Source: Nymphaea colorata (lineage: Eukaryota > Streptophyta > Magnoliopsida > Nymphaeales > Nymphaeaceae). Taken from it: DNA of 64,000 nt. Position numbers and translations under genes: made by a program. Shown here in pieces: positions 62,170 through 64,000 of this stretch (positions are counted from its first letter, which is position 1; each line of letters opens with the position of its first letter). The stretch is taken from positions 1,709,503 through 1,773,502 of the forward strand of contig NC_045143.1 in NCBI RefSeq assembly GCF_008831285.2. Reading direction: 5' to 3'. The notes beneath the pieces were generated by a model. It saw only the letters and a list, made by a program, of their open reading frames with translations, did no database searches and had not been told where the DNA came from.

Positions 62170-63749
62170 ATTTGTATACGTGGCACGTAAGCATCCGATT
62201 GGAATGCTCAAACGGCGAGGCAGCCACGCAGCTTGAACTTGTAAAAGCAGGATAGATAAATAAACAAATAAATATAAATATAAATATATATCACAATGCA
62301 AAAATAATGGCCATTGGTCCATTATATAGTTGAATCAAATGCATTGATTTGTAAGAAAATCACGTTAAAGACGTGGTTTAGCAGATTCTCCAAAGATATG
62401 AACTACGCTCGTTCTTCTAATTTTCAGGATTTCATAACCTCGAAGTCCTGGCTTTGTCATTCTTGATAATAACAATTGATAACAAGATCCAAACTTTCCC
62501 AAATGACATCACATGGTTAGAATGCATCACAAAATAACTGCCTATGAAAATACAAAAATGTGGCATCTTAAGTTAATTCACGTGACTATCGATCCACTGC
62601 ATAAACCAGTGCAACTTTGAACCAGGGAAAGAGACAGGCGCCTCAGCTTCATACATATCCATGAACTCTCCTAAAAGAAAAATGCATGCCCAAGATCAAG
62701 CCATTAAGTTACCACCTAGAAAGTTCGAATGGAACATAATGTCATTTTGGGGAGTATTCTTTTATGCAAGATGGTATATAAGTCTTTAACATGTCTTATA
62801 TTTTCTATATTTAAAGTTCGCAGATGAGAGTGAACATAATTTTATTGGTATAAAATTGATTGCAGTGGCAAGAAAAAGGTCAATCTACGGTGTTTATTTA
62901 TTTTTTTGTACATCCTTTTCAGCTGGCATTGGTTGGAGGCCAAGAGATAATTTTTTTTTCGATTTAAAAAAAAAACAAAACAAAAGCTGCTGTGGGCCAG
63001 TGGCAGCAGCACATATTCCTTTCACTTTAGTTTAAATTTGGTACAGTGCAGAATTCGCAGACAAATATGATCACGCCTGATCTGGATCAAATCTCGGGTC
63101 CAAAAACACCTTGGATCCTACGACGAGGACCACCCTCATCATTAGCTACCTAAAGGTAAAGGCCAATTTTCATTTAAGCTACAATATGTTTTTGGTTAAT
63201 CGTATCCACGGGCCTCACCTTTTCCTTTTGCTGATAGGGGCCTCTCTTTTGATGACAATTGCCAAAAGGTTAGACACAAAAAAAATAGTTCACTTGCACT
63301 GCTTGCAGAAATGTGCATGTCTTCTTACCTTTCTTCTTTTCATTATATATGATCAACGCGGGTTTCATGACTACATGTCAACGGGTCATTTAACGAGACA
63401 TCGGACCCATTCTGAACTCGTTTATCTGGGTTTGATCAAGAAAATGTAGTGCAATATGTGGTAATTGGATCCTGGTTTCCTAAACAGTTTGTGTTTGACT
63501 CTAAACCCAAATTTGAAAACCCGACTAGTTCCTGTTACAAGTAAAAATCAGCTCTTATGCTAATCCGATCCGATTTGGTTTCACACAACCAAATCTGTAT
63601 CCGAACAAGATCATTAGATCATATCCAATTAGGTGACGAGCCTTGGGGATGCCTTAGTAGGAGCCCATATATCCTTACTTGGAGATGGAATCATGTGTAC
63701 CTGAATTACTGCCGCAACTTTTAAAGGTAGTTTGGCAGCAGAAACACTA

Positions 63750-63926
63750 TGTGAATGTTTTTTTTATGGAGAAGCACTCATTCACAGATTTTTATATCCG
63801 AAAGGTGCTCATACATACATATAACGGAGCAAATATTTGAAGCTGTTAATATGAAAATAAGGAAACATTGAAGGGTTGGTGTAGGCAAACTGTCTGTACC
63901 AGCCCACATGTGGCTCCACTACTGCC
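63750..63926. mobile_element. Degenerate hAT-like element remnant
   Basis: CAAATATTTGAAG, AATATGAAAATAA and AACATTGAA match the interior of 32517-32691 in the same order. The right end TGTGGCTCCACTACTGCC resembles TGGCTCCGCCCCTG. The left end is unclear. Confidence 0.45.
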
Positions 63927-64000
63927 AAAGTTCTTGCATGTCCACACCTATTCAAAGGAGCAAAATATTAGAAGATTTTATCCATTTCACGGCAAATTCT

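Larger units (their letters stand above)
56270..64000. other. Gene-poor region at the right end of the window
   Basis: No supported gene. It holds GATTTGAGA-type repeat fragments (58540-58760), a GC-rich patch with a G-box palindrome (59440-59760), a TA run (60285-60305), a GC-rich patch with three GTGGGNCCCAC sites (61950-62240), and a hAT-like remnant at the far right. The 195-codon minus frame at 59266-59853 lies on promoter-like GC-rich DNA and is not supported. Confidence 0.5.

Overview
This is nuclear DNA from a flowering plant. It has GT-AG introns up to about 3.6 kb, plant-specific gene families (CIPK, EBF, EPFL, P-class PPR), low gene density, and many CT/GA and TA microsatellites. 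I cannot name the species or decide between a monocot and an early-diverging angiosperm from sequence alone. There is no sign of bacterial, organellar or viral origin.

Layout from left to right. (1) Positions 1-145, minus: the N-terminal end of a gene cut by the window edge, probably a TPR-like superfamily protein. (2) Positions 5703-8799, minus: a small two-exon gene for a predicted chloroplast membrane protein, easy to miss because its second exon is short. (3) Positions 16090-28469, plus: a complete 14-exon SOS2/CIPK24 salt-tolerance kinase, with large introns 8 and 11 holding transposon-like inserts. (4) Positions 29708-30168, minus: a two-exon EPFL secreted cysteine-rich peptide gene, tail-to-tail with the kinase. 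(5) Positions 41427-43145, minus: an intronless mitochondrial PPR gene orthologous to Arabidopsis At1g52640; a broken duplicate of its 3' end lies about 700 bp beyond its stop codon. (6) Positions 52968-55767, minus: a complete EBF1/EBF2-type F-box gene of the ethylene pathway. The remaining roughly 70 % is intergenic or intronic, with microsatellites, short tandem duplications, degenerate non-autonomous DNA transposons and one possible LINE remnant.

The genes do not form a pathway unit; they are ordinary neighbours on a plant chromosome. CIPK24 acts in Na+/K+ homeostasis, EBF in ethylene signalling, EPFL in cell-to-cell patterning, and PPR in organelle RNA metabolism. I found no previously undescribed multi-gene system. 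The points most worth a second look are the tail duplication at the PPR gene, the layered terminal-repeat element in CIPK24 intron 8, a cluster of three GTGGGNCCCAC sites near 62.1 kb, the overlooked two-exon membrane-protein gene, and an unresolved chain of exon-like segments at 3.9-4.5 kb.

Exon boundaries were worked out by hand from GT/AG sites, reading phase and family similarity recalled from memory. No database search was run.
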